Shown piece after piece: positions 45,660 through 58,380 of a stretch of DNA of 64,000 nt. How positions within the stretch are numbered: the stretch's first letter is position 1; each line of letters opens with the position of its first letter. The position numbers and the translations under genes were made by a program. The notes below the pieces were generated by a model. It was given only the letters and a program-made list of their open reading frames with translations. It did not search any database and was not told the origin of the DNA. Source of the stretch: Hedera helix (Eukaryota; Streptophyta; Magnoliopsida; Apiales; Araliaceae). Location: assembly GCA_947179155.2 (NCBI GenBank), contig OX359286.1, forward strand, positions 37,353,408 to 37,417,407. Direction: 5' to 3'.

Positions 45660-45684
45660 GGGGGGGGGGGGGGGGGGGGGGGGG
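45660..45684 (+). repeat. Homopolymer of 25 G
   Basis: Twenty-five consecutive G after a run of eight T. Such runs can form G-quadruplex structures and are hard to sequence, so the length is uncertain. Confidence 0.9.
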
Positions 45685-46308
45685 CGTCCCAATGTAGCTA
45701 TGCCACTGGCAGAGACTAAGACATTCCTGCTGAGGTTTCATTGATAAGTCATTGTACAAAAATAAAATAAATGCTACCTACCTATTTACCTCATCACAAG
45801 AAAGGTATCTAAACTGAAGACATGACACTCATCTTTTACCACACATAATAAGTAGCTAGGCACCCTGCACCCTAATTTCGTCATATGCTTACAAGTAAGA
45901 TCTCCATTACTCTAGGATGAAACTACTTAGGAAAAAAATTCTCAAAATTAACCAATCCATAATTAATGTGTCTCTACTCAAACTAGATATGCATGCTCTT
46001 GCAAAAACCGGAAATACATTTGTGTATGTATATATGTTTGTGGATTTGTATTCCCTTTATTGGAATGAAATACATGGTAAACAAAGAAGTTGGAGTAAAA
46101 CTTTACAACATAATTAAAACATTCATGCATATAAATCTAGTCTAACATAGGTTTTAGTTCATGTCTTTTGCCTTTTAATTACGTCATTTCGTAGGCTTCA
46201 GCATCATTATGGAATATATATGATTAAATCATTTTTTTCTCATTGTACTGAACACTAATTTATATATGTATCACTGAACTGATTTTTTTACAATCGCATC
46301 ACTGTACT

Positions 46309-48074
46309 TAGGGGTGTAACGGATATAAACGAATCCGAATAGTAGTATCCGTATCCGAAAAATCAATTCGTTATCCATATTCATATCCGGTATTTGGCGG
46401 ATTTTAAAAATGTTATCCGTATCCGGTATTCGAAATAATATTTGAATATAGATAATATCCGTTTTTGTTTATTTTATTCGAATAAACAGATTAATCGAAT
46501 ATTTGGGTATCCGGATTCGTTTATCAGTCACCGATATAAAATTCATTCAAATTATTTACAAAAAATAAAGAATTTTTTTGAATAATTACTCATAACCAAT
46601 CACAATTTAAAGTTTAAACCATATATATTAATGAATGAATGTTAATTTATTTATTTTTAATAAATACAATAATCAATGCTCTAAATTATAATTCAAATAA
46701 GTTTTTATTATTTTTGAAATCCTAAATTCAAAATGAATGCTCTAATTATTAATATTTAGATGTCCATTAATAAGTAGATGTCTATTTTATGTGTTAATTT
46801 GGAGTAATACTGTAGTGTGTAAATATTTATAATCTATAATTATAACATTTAAATGATATTTATAACACTTGTTAAATGATACATTTTAGATATATTTTAA
46901 CACTATATATAACTAGAATAAGAAAAAAAAATAATGAGTTTTGAAGTATAGTTCATTAATGAATGAATGTTAATTTATTTATTTTAATTAATACAATAAT
47001 CAATGCTCTAAATTACAATTCAAATAAGTCTTCATTATTTTTGAAATTCTAAATTCAAAATGAATGCTCTACTTATTAATGTTTAGATGTCCATTAATAA
47101 GTAGATATCCATTTTATGTGTTAATTTGGAGTAATACTGTAGTGTGCATAAATATTTATAATCTATAATTATAACATTTAAATTATATTTATAACACTTG
47201 TTAAATGATGCATTTTGGATATATTGTAACATTATATATAACTAGAATAAGGGGAAAAAATAATGAGTTTTAAAGTATAATTCATTAATGAATGAATGTT
47301 AATTTATTTATTTTTAATAAATACAATAATCAATGCCCTAAATTAAAATTCAAATAAGTTTTCATTATTTTTGAAATCCTAAATTTCAAAATGAATGCTT
47401 TACTTATTAAAGTTTAGATGTCCATTAATTAGTTGATATCCATTTTATGTGTTTTGAGTAATACTATAGTGTGCATGAATATTTATAATCTATAATTATA
47501 ACATTTAAATGATATTTATAACACTTGTTAAATGATACAAAATTTATATTGTAACACTTGTTAAATGATATTTATAACATTTATAACACTTGTTAAATGA
47601 TACATTTTAGATATTTTAACTTTATAATAATAAAAATTCATTAATTATACTTAAATCAATTTATTTCAATTTATTAATATTATGATAAAAATGTTATTTT
47701 CTACTTTTTAGAAGTGAAATGACATATTTTTAAAATAATCTACGTATGATTGTGAAAACTAATTATTATATAAGGAATGTTACTTAAAAAAAATTATTTT
47801 GGTTATATATATACATATAAGTTATTTGGATACGAATTTCGGATACGGATCCGAATTCGGATATTGAATTCTATATATCCGCCGGATATATTTACGGTCG
47901 GATGTTAAACGAATACGAATATGCTTATATCCGTATTCGTATCCGATTATTTGTGGATACCTTTAAACCGAATACGGATATATTCGTTTTTTTTTTAATG
48001 CAAATAATATCCATTTTTTTCGAATACGGATGCAGGCGAATACGAATTTTCCAGTTACCATTTACAGCCTTAAA
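46309..48074. mobile_element. Non-autonomous hAT-type element C (about 1.77 kb)
   Basis: Ends TAGGGGTGTAACGGA and, read inward from the right, TAAGGCTGTAAATGG, matching elements A and B. Flanks ACTGTACT (46301-46308) and TTTGTACT (48075-48082) share six of eight bases. Subterminal zones are full of ATCCG / CGAAT and CGTATTCG motifs. The interior is an array of about 329-bp repeats. It sits inside the left arm of element X, so X is older. Confidence 0.8.
46631..47640 (+). repeat. 329-bp tandem repeat, three copies, inside element C
   Basis: ATGAATGAATGTTAATTTAT recurs at 46631, 46959 and 47288 (328 and 329 bp apart), each followed by AATCAATGC, TTTAGATGTCCATTAAT and ACACTTGTTAAATGATA. The last copy has an extra partial duplication near 47520-47600. 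Non-coding. Confidence 0.85.
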
Positions 48075-48155
48075 TTTGTACTAATTTTTTTTTACAAAAA
48101 ATAAATTTTTCGTCCAAATCTGTTAAAAGTTAACGGATTGATGACGTGAGATTGC

Positions 48156-48175
48156 TGACGTGACATGTCACGTCA
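48156..48175. promoter_or_regulatory. Perfect 20-bp palindrome with two ACGT cores
   Basis: TGACGTGACATGTCACGTCA reads the same on both strands. Further TGACGT/ACGTCA motifs lie within about 130 bp on both sides. These are the cores bound by plant bZIP factors (TGA and G-box types). It is at the centre of foldback element X; regulatory use is unproven. Confidence 0.6.
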
Positions 48176-48442
48176 TCAATTTAACATAGAAAATATGACA
48201 TGGTATGAAAATATGACGTGACATGATGTATCATCCCACGTCATATTTTCTATGTTAAATTAATGACGTGACATGTTACGTCAGCAGTCCGTTAACTTTT
48301 AACAAACTTGGACGAAAAATTCAATTTTTATAAAAAAAAAATCAGTACAGTGATGTGATTGTAAAAAAATTAATTCAATAATACATATATAAATTTGTGT
48401 TCAATACAATGAGGAAAAAGTGATTTAACCCTTATAGAATAT

Positions 48443-49408
48443 TTCTACTTCTTCCGGCAGGTTGATGGGTTTTCTCATCTCTGTAGATCAATGGAAGTTC
48501 AAACGCCAAATGCTTTTATTTTGTTATAGTTCCCTTCTCAGCAAAGGATACCATCATTTTATATTTTAAAGTTCGATCATGAACTAATATTATTAAAATT
48601 ATTTTACTCTTTGAAATCCTTCAATTATTTGGATACTCCAGAAAGAGTATAAATCATCTGCAGTTTGTTTCATAAATAGAATAGGTATATTTAAAGTTTT
48701 AAGAATTATATTTGCATCACAAATATATGACCTAAATATTTAGCAAGCTTAGGTATTCTAGTTATACTGCAATTGTCTATCAACCTTATAATTAGATAAA
48801 AATAAATAAATAAATTTGATAGATTGGACTTGATTTTTGCTTTCCATCCTTTTTTCTTTGTTGGATTTTTTTGTTCAACTTAATTCCATCCTTATTTCTT
48901 TCTAGACAATTAATACAGAATGTAATTAACAAAAATCGAAAGTGTGTTGCAGTATAATCAAAGAGTAAGCAAGATGAACTAATATGAGAATCTTTGTTAG
49001 TAGTATAATTTCTTGCTCCAACACCTGGTAATGGAATATGAAATTACAGAAAGAGCCCATCATACATGCATATAGACAATCTATGCATGTGAATATTCAC
49101 TCACATTATTGGAAACTGCTTTCTTACTTTAGGCAGTAGCTAGTAAACACACTGAGGTAGCAAACCCTTACAAACCCTAACGTCCTAATTGGCACCATGA
49201 AACATACATCATCATTCCTTAATTATACACATCATATATATATATATATATAGATCCATATGGCAGATCGAATAATCCTTGCAAGTATACTATAACCTGC
49301 TGGGAATTTCGGTCCCTTATTCATATGTTCAAACCCAAATCTATTGTATATAAAGATAGACAACTTAATAATTGAGTAGGAGAAATTCAAGTTAGTCATG
49401 GCTCATGA
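48443..49408. other. Spacer downstream of the SPIRAL1-like gene
   Basis: AT-rich, no ORF of note. The last 150-200 bp are the likely 3' untranslated region of the minus-strand gene at 49409-49882. An (AT)n run lies near 49233-49251. Confidence 0.55.
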
Positions 49409-49882
49409 TCACTTATCTCCAAATAAATAGCCAAGAGATGAATCTCCACCAGGAACTGATTTCACCTTTGTAGATGGACGACCCTGAAAGAAATAATTGT
49501 AAAAATATGAAAATTAAACAAAATGAATAAATGAAGATCTATATTATTTTCATTGAAAAGGTCTAGAATGCGTATTCATTATAAATATCACTTTTGAACT
49601 TTATAATATGGAATAATTACTCACTGTGATGAAGTTTCCTGAATTTTGGCCGTCAGATCGCTGATAGTTGTTAGATATATTTTGATCCTTGGGAGAAGGA
49701 GGTGGAGGGGTAGGGGTTTCCGGTGGCTTGTCGGTGGTGGTATCGATACCATATGGCGGTATGCAAGCTGTTGGGGAGGCCGGAGGGGCAGAGGCCGGAG
49801 GGGCAGTATCTTGTTGATTATCAGAACCAAAAAGATAGCCCAAAGAACTCTGCCCTCCCCCATAGCTTCCGCCTCTACTCAT
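49409..49882 (-). CDS. SP1L: SPIRAL1-like microtubule-associated protein
   Basis: Two exons on the minus strand, 49882-49625 and 49483-49409, joining to 333 nt, 110 aa, with a GT-AG intron (49484-49624). The N-terminal SRGGSYGGGQSSLGYLFG and C-terminal RPSTKVKSVPGG then SSLGYLFG are the paired conserved repeats that define the SPIRAL1 family; NNYQRSDGQNSGNF before the splice site is the conserved middle block. The central part is Pro/Thr/Ser-rich and variable as usual. Family members bind plant cortical microtubule plus ends and control directional cell expansion. The ATG at 49880-49882 is chosen because an upstream in-frame codon is GTG and family members start at this place. It ends at the usual position just after the second YLFG. 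Confidence 0.93.
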
Positions 49883-49971
49883 GCCCACCTACTTAGAGAA
49901 TTATTTTTCTTTAGAAAAAAGGGTGAGAAAGTAGCAGCCCTCAAATATGTTATGACTCATGTATGTGAGCC

Positions 49972-49986
49972 TCTATTTATATATCC
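49972..49986 (-). promoter_or_regulatory. Probable TATA box of the SPIRAL1-like gene
   Basis: Minus strand GGATATATAAATAGA, about 90 bp before the ATG. A good plant TATA consensus at a sensible distance. Confidence 0.6.
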
Positions 49987-52000
49987 CTTCATTGGATGCT
50001 TTTGGAATGCTCATACCAAGTTTTTTCTTTTTCTTTTTTTTTTATTAAATTTTATTGAGTTAATTACTCAATGGTTTAGTCTTCATATAGTAAATTATAA
50101 TGGCTACATATAGTGAAAAGGAAAATAAAATATTTTGTGACTTTATATATCGATTTTTTTATTACAAGTTATGTAAATAACTATACTTGGTAATATTTAA
50201 TAAAGTGAACGTATCTTATAAGTCTATCAAATCTGATGTATTAATATACTCGCAATCGTAATTCAACAAAAAAATTCGCAACACACATAGCAGGACTAAA
50301 AGCAGAACAATGAGCGTACACATGGCAGAACTGTAAGAGAAACATGACATAATATAGGAATTAACATACACTTTGTTAGGAATTGAAATCACAACCTCGG
50401 CAGAAATTTTGCAAACTAATTTTACGTTTGAATTGAAATAATAAAAGTGAGAATAAAATGACTCATTCTTATCAAATGAAAAAATTTGTGTTTGGTTGCT
50501 CTATTGGAATGAAATTGATCATTTTTATTCTTCTCAAATTTATGAATTTTATTCTTTGAGGGAGAGTATGAAATGACTCATTTTGAATGACTCATTTCAA
50601 CTGAAATTGAATGAATTATTTCACTCAGCATTCTATTCATTTCTCTATTCTACTTCTTCATTCATTATATTCTTTCAATTCAAACATAACATAAGTCTAC
50701 GATAAAATTTTCATCTTTTTCTTACCAATAAAAACATTAATTGATTTTCAAGGGGAGGAGAGGGGAGACAGAACCCAATGGATGCCCCACGGAGCTACGA
50801 CCTTAATCTCAGCTAGACATCCGAATTAATCAATAGTGAACTGTTCAATTAATTTCATTGGCCTATGTGTGTGGGTCCCCACGCTAACAAATTGAAAAAA
50901 TAATTAGGAGTAATAACAAATAACTGGTGATGTTTAAAGCAAAGTAAAATTTTATTTTATAACTAACCCAGTTGAGACAGCAATACTAAATTACTTGAGT
51001 AACATGAGGTTTAAAGTAACTATAATAGGAAAAATCCTTTTAGGTTACAAATAATTAACGATATTTGAACAAATATGTCAACAATAAATATAAGGGGAAA
51101 ATATAATTTTGCTAGATTTTTTTTTTTGAATAGGTTTAACATTAATAATTCGTTGTTGATGAAAGAAAATTAGATATTTGTAATTTGTGTTAATTCTCTT
51201 GGAGGAAAATCCTGGTTAGCTTTAACTAGGGGTTGGTATCAAAATAAGTGGTATCCAATGCAATATGTTCTCCTAGATACTCGATCCTAATATTTAGCAC
51301 ATATTTCCAACGTGAAAAATGGAATTGAACACAAAAACGCAAGGTCTTGTGTGATGCACTTCAATGATTCGGATCAAAATTCGAATTTAAATCAAATCAT
51401 AACATATATTCAAAGATTTAATGTATTTTTTTAATAGTATCTTTTTTAGTTATCTTACTCTATCATAAATTCACTCAAAAGGTCATGACTGAATGATAAC
51501 AGTTTGAATATTTATATACACATTCAAGTATCTCACATGTTACAATAAATGTGAAATTAGTGTTATAAACTCCTCTTCTTAAATAGTTGATATCTCTGTC
51601 AAGCCGAATGCATAATCACACGCAGTACAAAAATTTTGCCTCTCTGGCTAGCCATTATGGGATAATATCAACAACCTATAAAAAGGTTCACCTTCGTGTC
51701 TCCACCTTTGACAACACTATTAAATGAACCAACCTGAATTTTCGATAGTCGATTTTGATACCATAAGTAACGACCCGGTCAAACACCGAGTCTGAATCAA
51801 ATCATATTATAATAAAGCCCAATTCGCTAATTTCTCAAAAGGCTCAACTAAAAAGTTATGACTAAAGGTACATATTAATGATAGTAATTTGAGTTCTTTT
51901 ATGCACATTCAAGTATTCCACGTGTTATGATATGAAACTAAGATTTTAGATGCATGTATAAGTATGTAACTATTTATTTATCCTCTACATTCGTTTATCC
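49987..52000. other. Spacer between SPIRAL1-like gene and hAT element E
   Basis: No gene. Contains MITE family 1 copy 3 (50421-50695). The remainder is AT-rich; around 51480-51930 two diverged copies of a passage with GTCATGACTGAATGATA and ACACATTCAAGTATCTCACA follow each other about 370 bp apart. Confidence 0.55.
50421..50695. mobile_element. MITE, family 1-like, copy 3
   Basis: Inverted ends ACGTTTGAATTGAAA on the left and TTTCAATTCAAACAT on the right, with repeated ATGACTCATT blocks inside. The ends match those of the copies at 33634 and 39021, but the interior differs. Limits approximate. Confidence 0.6.
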
Positions 52001-52008
52001 TTTATTAT

Positions 52009-53015
52009 CAGGGGCAGATCTAGGATTTTGTTCCAGCAGGGACGGATTTTAACTATTTTTTTTTGTTAAAATTAAATAAATAAAGCACAAAAAATTCAAC
52101 CTCTACAATACAAACCCAAAGATAAAATGCACAAAATATACATATAAAAATATCAAATAGACACACAGAAACAAAGACTTGCTCACTTTGTCCAACAATG
52201 ACAGACCAACTTGACATTTTTTTTCATCATATTATTGTTTTGCCTATCACAAATTCAATTATTTCTTAATTGTAATTATTTTTTTGGGTATAAATGCACA
52301 TTATGATTACATAAATATAGTAGGCATAAAAAAATGGAATTCAACTTAATTAACAATATAAACAATTGGGAACAGAGATGAATACAGATAATTCAGTGAA
52401 AAACCGTTGGCGTGTGATCATGGCAAAGAAATACAGAAAGAGAAACTATGTTTATATTTACAGGAGATAAAAATAAAAATAAAAACCCCTCTTCTTCTAT
52501 TTGTATTACACTACAAGTACTAGACCCATTACCAGGTAATTATATGGGATCATTTGTTGCTTTGACCAACAACAATAATGCATGCAGTGATTCAACTACT
52601 ATCTCTACTAAAAACACCAATAATAATAGTAATAATGATAACGAATATTTTGGTTCTACCTCAACTTGCACTGATCTCTCCCTCCATCATTCTGTTTCTT
52701 CAGCCAATTTATTACATAGCATCAACCCTTGTTTGATTCACACATAGGTAATATTATTTATTTATTCATTTATTATTATTTTAATTGAATGGTATATGTG
52801 TGTCTCAATTTATTGGATAAAACTACATGCTGGCAATGGATGAAAAACACGAAAATGAGCATTGATGTTATTACCAAGAATTGCTCATTAGACCTCCGGC
52901 TTACAAATAACGTCCCATGCCACTGAGCTAGTTGTGCGAGCCATTTATATATCTTTTAATTTTTTTGTTTTTCCAGCATAGGCTGCCTATGCTGCCCTTG
53001 CTGTAACTCGCCCTG
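52009..53015. mobile_element. hAT-type element E (1007 bp) carrying a MYB fragment
   Basis: Perfect 8-bp duplication TTTATTAT (52001-52008 and 53016-53023). Ends CAGGGGCAGATCTAG on the left and, read inward, CAGGGCGAGTTACAG on the right, the CAGGG form classical for hAT elements. No transposase. The interior (52378-52747) contains part of an R2R3-MYB gene, so it looks like a gene-capturing hAT element. Confidence 0.82.
52378..52747 (+). pseudogene. R2R3-MYB fragment (end of R3 plus C-terminal region)
   Basis: The plus strand reads TDNSVKNRWRVIMAKKYRKR from 52384 on, which follows the end of an R3 MYB repeat (TDN.VKN.W.VIMA) of the type seen in the MYB105/MYB117-like subgroup, not in the MYB103-like gene of this window. 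Most of R3 and all of R2 are missing. After a stop near 52468 another frame (52448-52747) continues as a 99-codon Asn/Ser/Thr-rich stretch ending near CLIHT, which looks like a MYB C-terminal region shifted in frame. No upstream exons are found in the preceding 2 kb. Confidence 0.6.
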
Positions 53016-53023
53016 TTTATTAT

Positions 53024-54170
53024 TATGGCAACGTTATTTATGATTTCTTTCTATAGATACATGTGCTCTACAAAAGGAGTCATAATTACGATTTTATTTT
53101 TTATTTTTTATATTTTTTGCTAATTCATATTTACAAATAATAAAATGTATTTTCGTTCTATAATATACTATCCTAACAATGGCAAGTTGTTAATTAGTTT
53201 AGCAATGGAAGTATAATAATATATGAAATTATAATTAATGACAAACATGAAAATATTATGTCATTTTATGTTATTATTAACAAAATAAATAAAAAACCCT
53301 TTTTATGGAACAAATTAAAAGTAATTAATAAGACTTTATTTTTGTGAAAATAGAGAGAGTACTAAGCTATAGGTGTTTAATATTTTCAAAATAATAAATA
53401 TTACTAAAGGAATTATAAAAATGTCAATAAATAGGTATTTATAACAACCCCATAATATAATTCTACATGGTGTTCCAAATATGTTTGTATTAGGGTTTAA
53501 TCCAAATTAACTTTGCAATAAATTAAGTTACTTCTACTGCCCTTTGATATTTAGTTTAGGTCAGTAATATTGGAAATGGCTTCTTTTCCCCATTGATCTT
53601 ACGAAAAGAGAAATAGAGAAGGATATTGTAAATGTTGCAATATAATGTATAATCTATTCTATAATATTATAAAATCAATATGAAACATTTTTTGATTCAA
53701 AGTTAAAGAATCTCTTTAATTTTAGTAAATATAATTATAAATTTTATAAATTATTTAAAAGAATATTATTAATTATGAGATTTATTAATTTTAAAATTTA
53801 AATATAATTTGAATGCTCTATTAACTTTTAAAAAGTTAACTTTAATTTAAAATTAAGGGAGTATATATATGTGTATGTATGTGTGGGTGTGTGTATCTAT
53901 GTATATATAAATATATAGTACTGGCTAGTTGTGCTTGAACTTCTTTTACAAATATGATATGAGGAGTAGTTGTTAGAGAAAAATAAATAAAGAGAAAAAC
54001 GTTGCTTAAAGTTGCTTCTTGTAGAGATATTATTATTAAAGCGATATGGTTTGCCACATAAAAGTTTTCAAAACACACCTTGAGAAATATTATCGGTGCT
54101 AGTTAAACTAGCATCCTTTGATGATAAAGACATAATTAATTAAAGAAAGTCGTTTATATCAAAATTCAAT

Positions 54171-54229
<59 letters not shown>

Positions 54230-54423
54230 TCTATGCGTGTAATAATTTGATAAATCCAGTATACGTTGACACTGAAAAACATATAAAATTCATAACAAAA
54301 ATAGATTAATCTATATGTCGTGCGTGAAACTATTGTGAGCTAAAAAAAAGTGTAAATTCGTGATAGGAAAAAACAACTATATATTCGTGATAGCTTATTA
54401 ATATAACTGGTATGGATTATAGC
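53024..54423. other. Spacer with microsatellites
   Basis: No gene. AT-rich; a TATATGTGTATGTATGTGTG tract near 53863-53900 and a compound (CA)n(TA)n microsatellite at 54174-54229. Confidence 0.6.
54174..54229 (+). repeat. (CA)n(TA)n microsatellite
   Basis: About 18 CA units followed by 9-10 TA units. Confidence 0.9.
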
Positions 54424-54910
54424 GTTGAAAAAGGGTTAAATCAATTTGTCCCCACTGTACTCGGTCCTAATACATATAATTTATATATGTATTATTGTAT
54501 TAATTTATTTTTTTTATAAACGAGTCATTGTACTAAAAAAATTTCATAAAAAGTAAAATTTTCGTCAAAGACCGTTAACCAAATGATGTGACAATATTAA
54601 ATATTATTTTTATCATTGAAATGGAAATTAATTTACAGTTACATCACTGAAATAGAAAATAATAATAATAATAATAATACCCTCCCTATTACACAACAAA
54701 AAAAAATTAGTTTTGTTTTTCAAAAATTAATTTTAAAAATAAATTTTAATTTAATAATAATACTAATCTTCTTCTTTTTTTTTTTTTTTTGTAACGGAGA
54801 TGGTATTATTATTGTTAAATTAAAATTTATTTTTAAAATACCTCAAATTAATTTTTACATAGCAAACTATTTTTTTATTATTTTTTTTTGTGTAACGGAG
54901 AGGGTATTAT

Positions 54911-57900
54911 TGTAAGACCTCGAATTTTATGAAATATAAAATTTAATTTTTTTTTCATATATTTTTTTTCATGAAACAATAAGTGGTTAAATTGACGAAA
55001 TTGAAAGTTAAGGATGTCATGCGCAAATTTTATTTTGTCGGACAATATTCGTTTTGTCAGGAAATATTCGTTTTGTCGGGGAATATTCGGGTCGTACGAC
55101 AGTACCGAAATAACTAATTATTGGTGGACCCCACAACGGAATATTTGTCGGATATAGAAAACGACAGAAATAACCTTTTTAAATAAAAATAGTCAACGGT
55201 GTTAACTGTTAAAATACCGGTGATAAGAAAATAGTAGCATACGGTAATTTATGGTATTTTACTGTAGCACGTTGTACTCTACAGTAGCACACGGTATTGC
55301 ACAGTGTCTCATATTGTTGGTCTGGTAATTGACACCGTAACTGTTACGCATCATTTCATCGATGATTGTCACTGCATAATATTTTATATTATCAATTCAA
55401 TAATTGTTGTTACACAGTATTTTGCATTATTGATTTAATAATTGTTATTATACTGTATTTCATATCATTGACTCAATAATTGTTGGTGCACTGTAGTTAA
55501 AATTATTGAACCTAATAATTGTCATAGTAGCAAATACCCTGTAATTTATATTATTAAATTAATATTGATTTGTAACGTGTTTCTTATATTATTGTTAAAT
55601 TATTGTTGTAGCATTATTTTATTTTATATATTGGACCCACAGGAAGAAAAATAAATTTTAAAAAAAAAATTAATTAATTAATTATTATGTGAATAGTAAC
55701 ATGTGGACCCTATGTGGGGGCCACATGAGAAATAAGCATGTAAAATGCTTGCTGGAAGGAAGGAAAGAAAGAGAAAAGCAGCCAGACGGCTGTTCCTGCG
55801 TTTCAACACTGTTGTGCTCACCAACCGCGCATAGTGTCTTCTTTTCTCCTATAAATAGTTTGCTCAGCTGAATAAAAAAATCACACCTAAAATATAAAAT
55901 TTTTCTATAAGAATTTTATGAGTTTTCTCTGAGAATAGTAAGACTATTTTGAGTGTTTGAAAGCCAAAAGGAGTGCAGAAATTTTTCAAGTAAGTCTTTT
56001 ATTAAAGAGTAGTAATTTCATAAATTTCTATTTTTCACGGTATTCACAAATCTTCCTTTAGAAGACTCTTCTTTGAGAAGATTCATTTTTAAAAGCTTTC
56101 TTTGGAAGATTTATTTTGGAATATTATTTTAAAAACTATTTTAAAGTAGTTATATTATACTACAAAAATTATGTTAAATATATATAATTTTGATAGTTCA
56201 TATTATACGAGTTATCATACACTTTGAAATTTATATGTGGTAATTACTAATTTTATTATAAATATATATAGGTTGATCAACCTCATTTAAATCAATATCC
56301 AGTCACGTGTTAAGGTAAGAAATGTCATTTTTTTGGAATATCATCTTCTTTCATATTCTATTATTTAAACTTACCACGGTAAGGGATTATCATTCTTTGA
56401 TTCTCGAAAATAATATCGTTTCTTTCTTGTGCCATTTATTTCCATGTATTAAATTGTGGGAATAACCTTACGGCGCAGATTACCGCCTGTTGATGAATAA
56501 CCTATCGTATTCATTCCTTATTAATCTCTGAGAATAACCTTACGGCGCGGATTACCGCCTGTTTGGTGAATAACTATTCGTATTCAAATTCTATTAAATT
56601 GTGGGAATAACCTTACGGCGTGGACTACCGTCTGTTGGTGAATAACCCTTTTTATTTGTCTCGTGTGAAAATAATTTGTCTACACGAATTATCACATGAC
56701 ACTTTTATTCCATATTCGTAAGTGATATCATTTTCCTTTATACTCATAAGGAATACCATCTTTTTCATCTTCCATTATTCAAACTTACTATAGTAAGGGA
56801 TATTAATTTTCTTCACATTTTGTTAATCAAACCTGCTACGGTAAGGGATATTATTTTCTTTCATACACCTAAATCGAAACTTATTATGGAACTATTGCTT
56901 CCATAATTCCTGAAAATATTATATGTTCCATAATAGTTGAACTTCATTATTTCAACTGAACCTTCCTATTTTCTGAACCTTTCTATTGAACTATAATTGT
57001 TATTTTGAACTGTAGATCTTGAATATCATTTTTAAATTTCACTCCACATCATGTTGGCAATTTGGACATTGTTTGAATCTGCACAAAGTAAACTTCTTAT
57101 ACTTATTGTTTATCATGTTTTTCTGTTCATCATTTGTATCACTGTTATTTGTATTAATCATCAAAAATCAAGCTGTTGTGAATATCTATGGCCGGGGGCA
57201 CAGATGTGATATAATTGTTGAACAGATGATAGGTTAAAGACGATATACTAGGTTAAAGGCGATACATCTATTCAGTGTCTTTTATGGCACTTGGTGAATG
57301 TTCTCTTTGGCCCGTAGTGCAAAGATGAACTATTGGTTGGTATGATTATGACCAAAGGCTGAATCTGGTATAATCATGACCGTTGGTGTTATATTAAATG
57401 TCTTTGGCCCGTAGTGCAAAGATGAACTGTTGATCTGCATGATTATGACCAGGAACTGTGAAGTTGTATTATCTTGACTAATGGTATTTCAGATGATAAA
57501 AGTTGATGATATTTTTACTAAAAAGAGAAGCGAGTGGACATTATAGTCTGCATTATTCTTCTAATAGATTGCTCATTCTGCTGCTATTATTGATCTGAAC
57601 ATTGTTCAAGAATTTAACTGCAGTTTTTGATATAAACCTTGTAGTCTATTGTATTCTATCAAGAACTCAACTGTTAAAGGCTAATGATAATTTATTCGTC
57701 ATTATCTTAGTCATGATATTTCTTACCGGGCTATTTGAGTTCACCCTTTCTTTTGTTACATTGTTTTTCAACAGGAGATGAGAATGTAGCTGGCTCTAGC
57801 CGGGAAATGGAGTGAGTCCGAGAGATAGCTACCATAGTCTTCACGTGTTGTAAAACAGTGTGACAATAATAGTGAAAACTTAGTTATGTATTATTATACG

Positions 57901-57998
57901 CTGTAATGTTGAACGTTGTTCTACTTTGTAATAATTTTGTTGTAATCTTTTGACAACTCAAGTTTGGACTGTGTGGGCCTAAATTTAGGGGTGTCACA
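54911..57998 (+). repeat. Solo LTR of the gypsy family (3088 bp)
   Basis: TGTAAGACC...GTCACA with 5-bp duplication ATTAT (54906-54910 and 57999-58003). Clearly more diverged than the LTRs at 681-17754. It has TATA box CTATAAATAG at 55849-55858, only three hairpin modules (56454-56649, several decayed), and lacks the 92-bp repeat. The single LTR within an intact duplication shows that the element was lost by LTR-LTR recombination. Confidence 0.92.
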
Positions 57999-58311
57999 AT
58001 TATTATTGTTATTGTTGTTGTTGTTATTGTTATTAAATAAAAATTTATTTTTAAAATACTTCAAATTAATTTTTAAAAAGAAAAACTAGTCTTTTTTTTT
58101 TTTTGTATAACGGAGATGTTATTATTATTATTATTAAATTAAAATTTATTTTTAAAATATTTCAAATTAATTTTTAAAAATAAAAACTACTCTTTTTTTT
58201 TTGTATAACGGATATGTTATTATTATTATTAAATTAAAATTTATTTTTAAAATACCTCAAATTAATTTTTAAAAAACAAAACAAATCTTCTTCTTTTTTG
58301 TGATGGAGGGG

Positions 58312-58312
<1 letters not shown>

Positions 58313-58355
<43 letters not shown>

Positions 58356-58380
58356 GTTATTATTATTATTATTATTATTT
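58313..58380 (+). repeat. (TTA)n microsatellite
   Basis: About 22 TTA units with one TTG, in the right arm of foldback element Y; the left arm has the matching but shorter AATAATAAT at 54659-54679. Confidence 0.9.

Larger units (their letters stand above)
39986..46207. other. Long gene-poor spacer
   Basis: About 6 kb with no gene that I can support. Contains AT-rich low-complexity stretches (40370-40620 and 43440-43690), an (AT)n run at 44611-44660, another at 45224-45272, and a 25-G homopolymer at 45660-45684. A 72-codon minus-strand ORF at 41480-41698 sits in a slightly GC-richer patch but matches nothing I know. An imperfect hairpin (TGCCCACTC / GAGTGGGCA) spans about 42426-42493. Confidence 0.6.
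46219..48431. mobile_element. Mutator-like foldback MITE X, split by hAT element C
   Basis: Without the nested insertion (46309-48074) this is about 447 bp and almost wholly an inverted repeat: 46225-46308 plus 48075-48211 pairs with 48212-48431. Right end, read inward, GGGTTAAATCACTTTTTCC; left end ATGATTAAATCATTTTTTTC. Flanks TTATGGAATAT (46208-46218) and TTATAGAATAT (48432-48442) are an imperfect duplication, 9 bp or slightly longer, fitting Mutator-type elements. Same terminal sequence as element Y (54433-58597). Near its centre are many TGACGT/ACGTCA motifs. No coding capacity. Confidence 0.8.
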
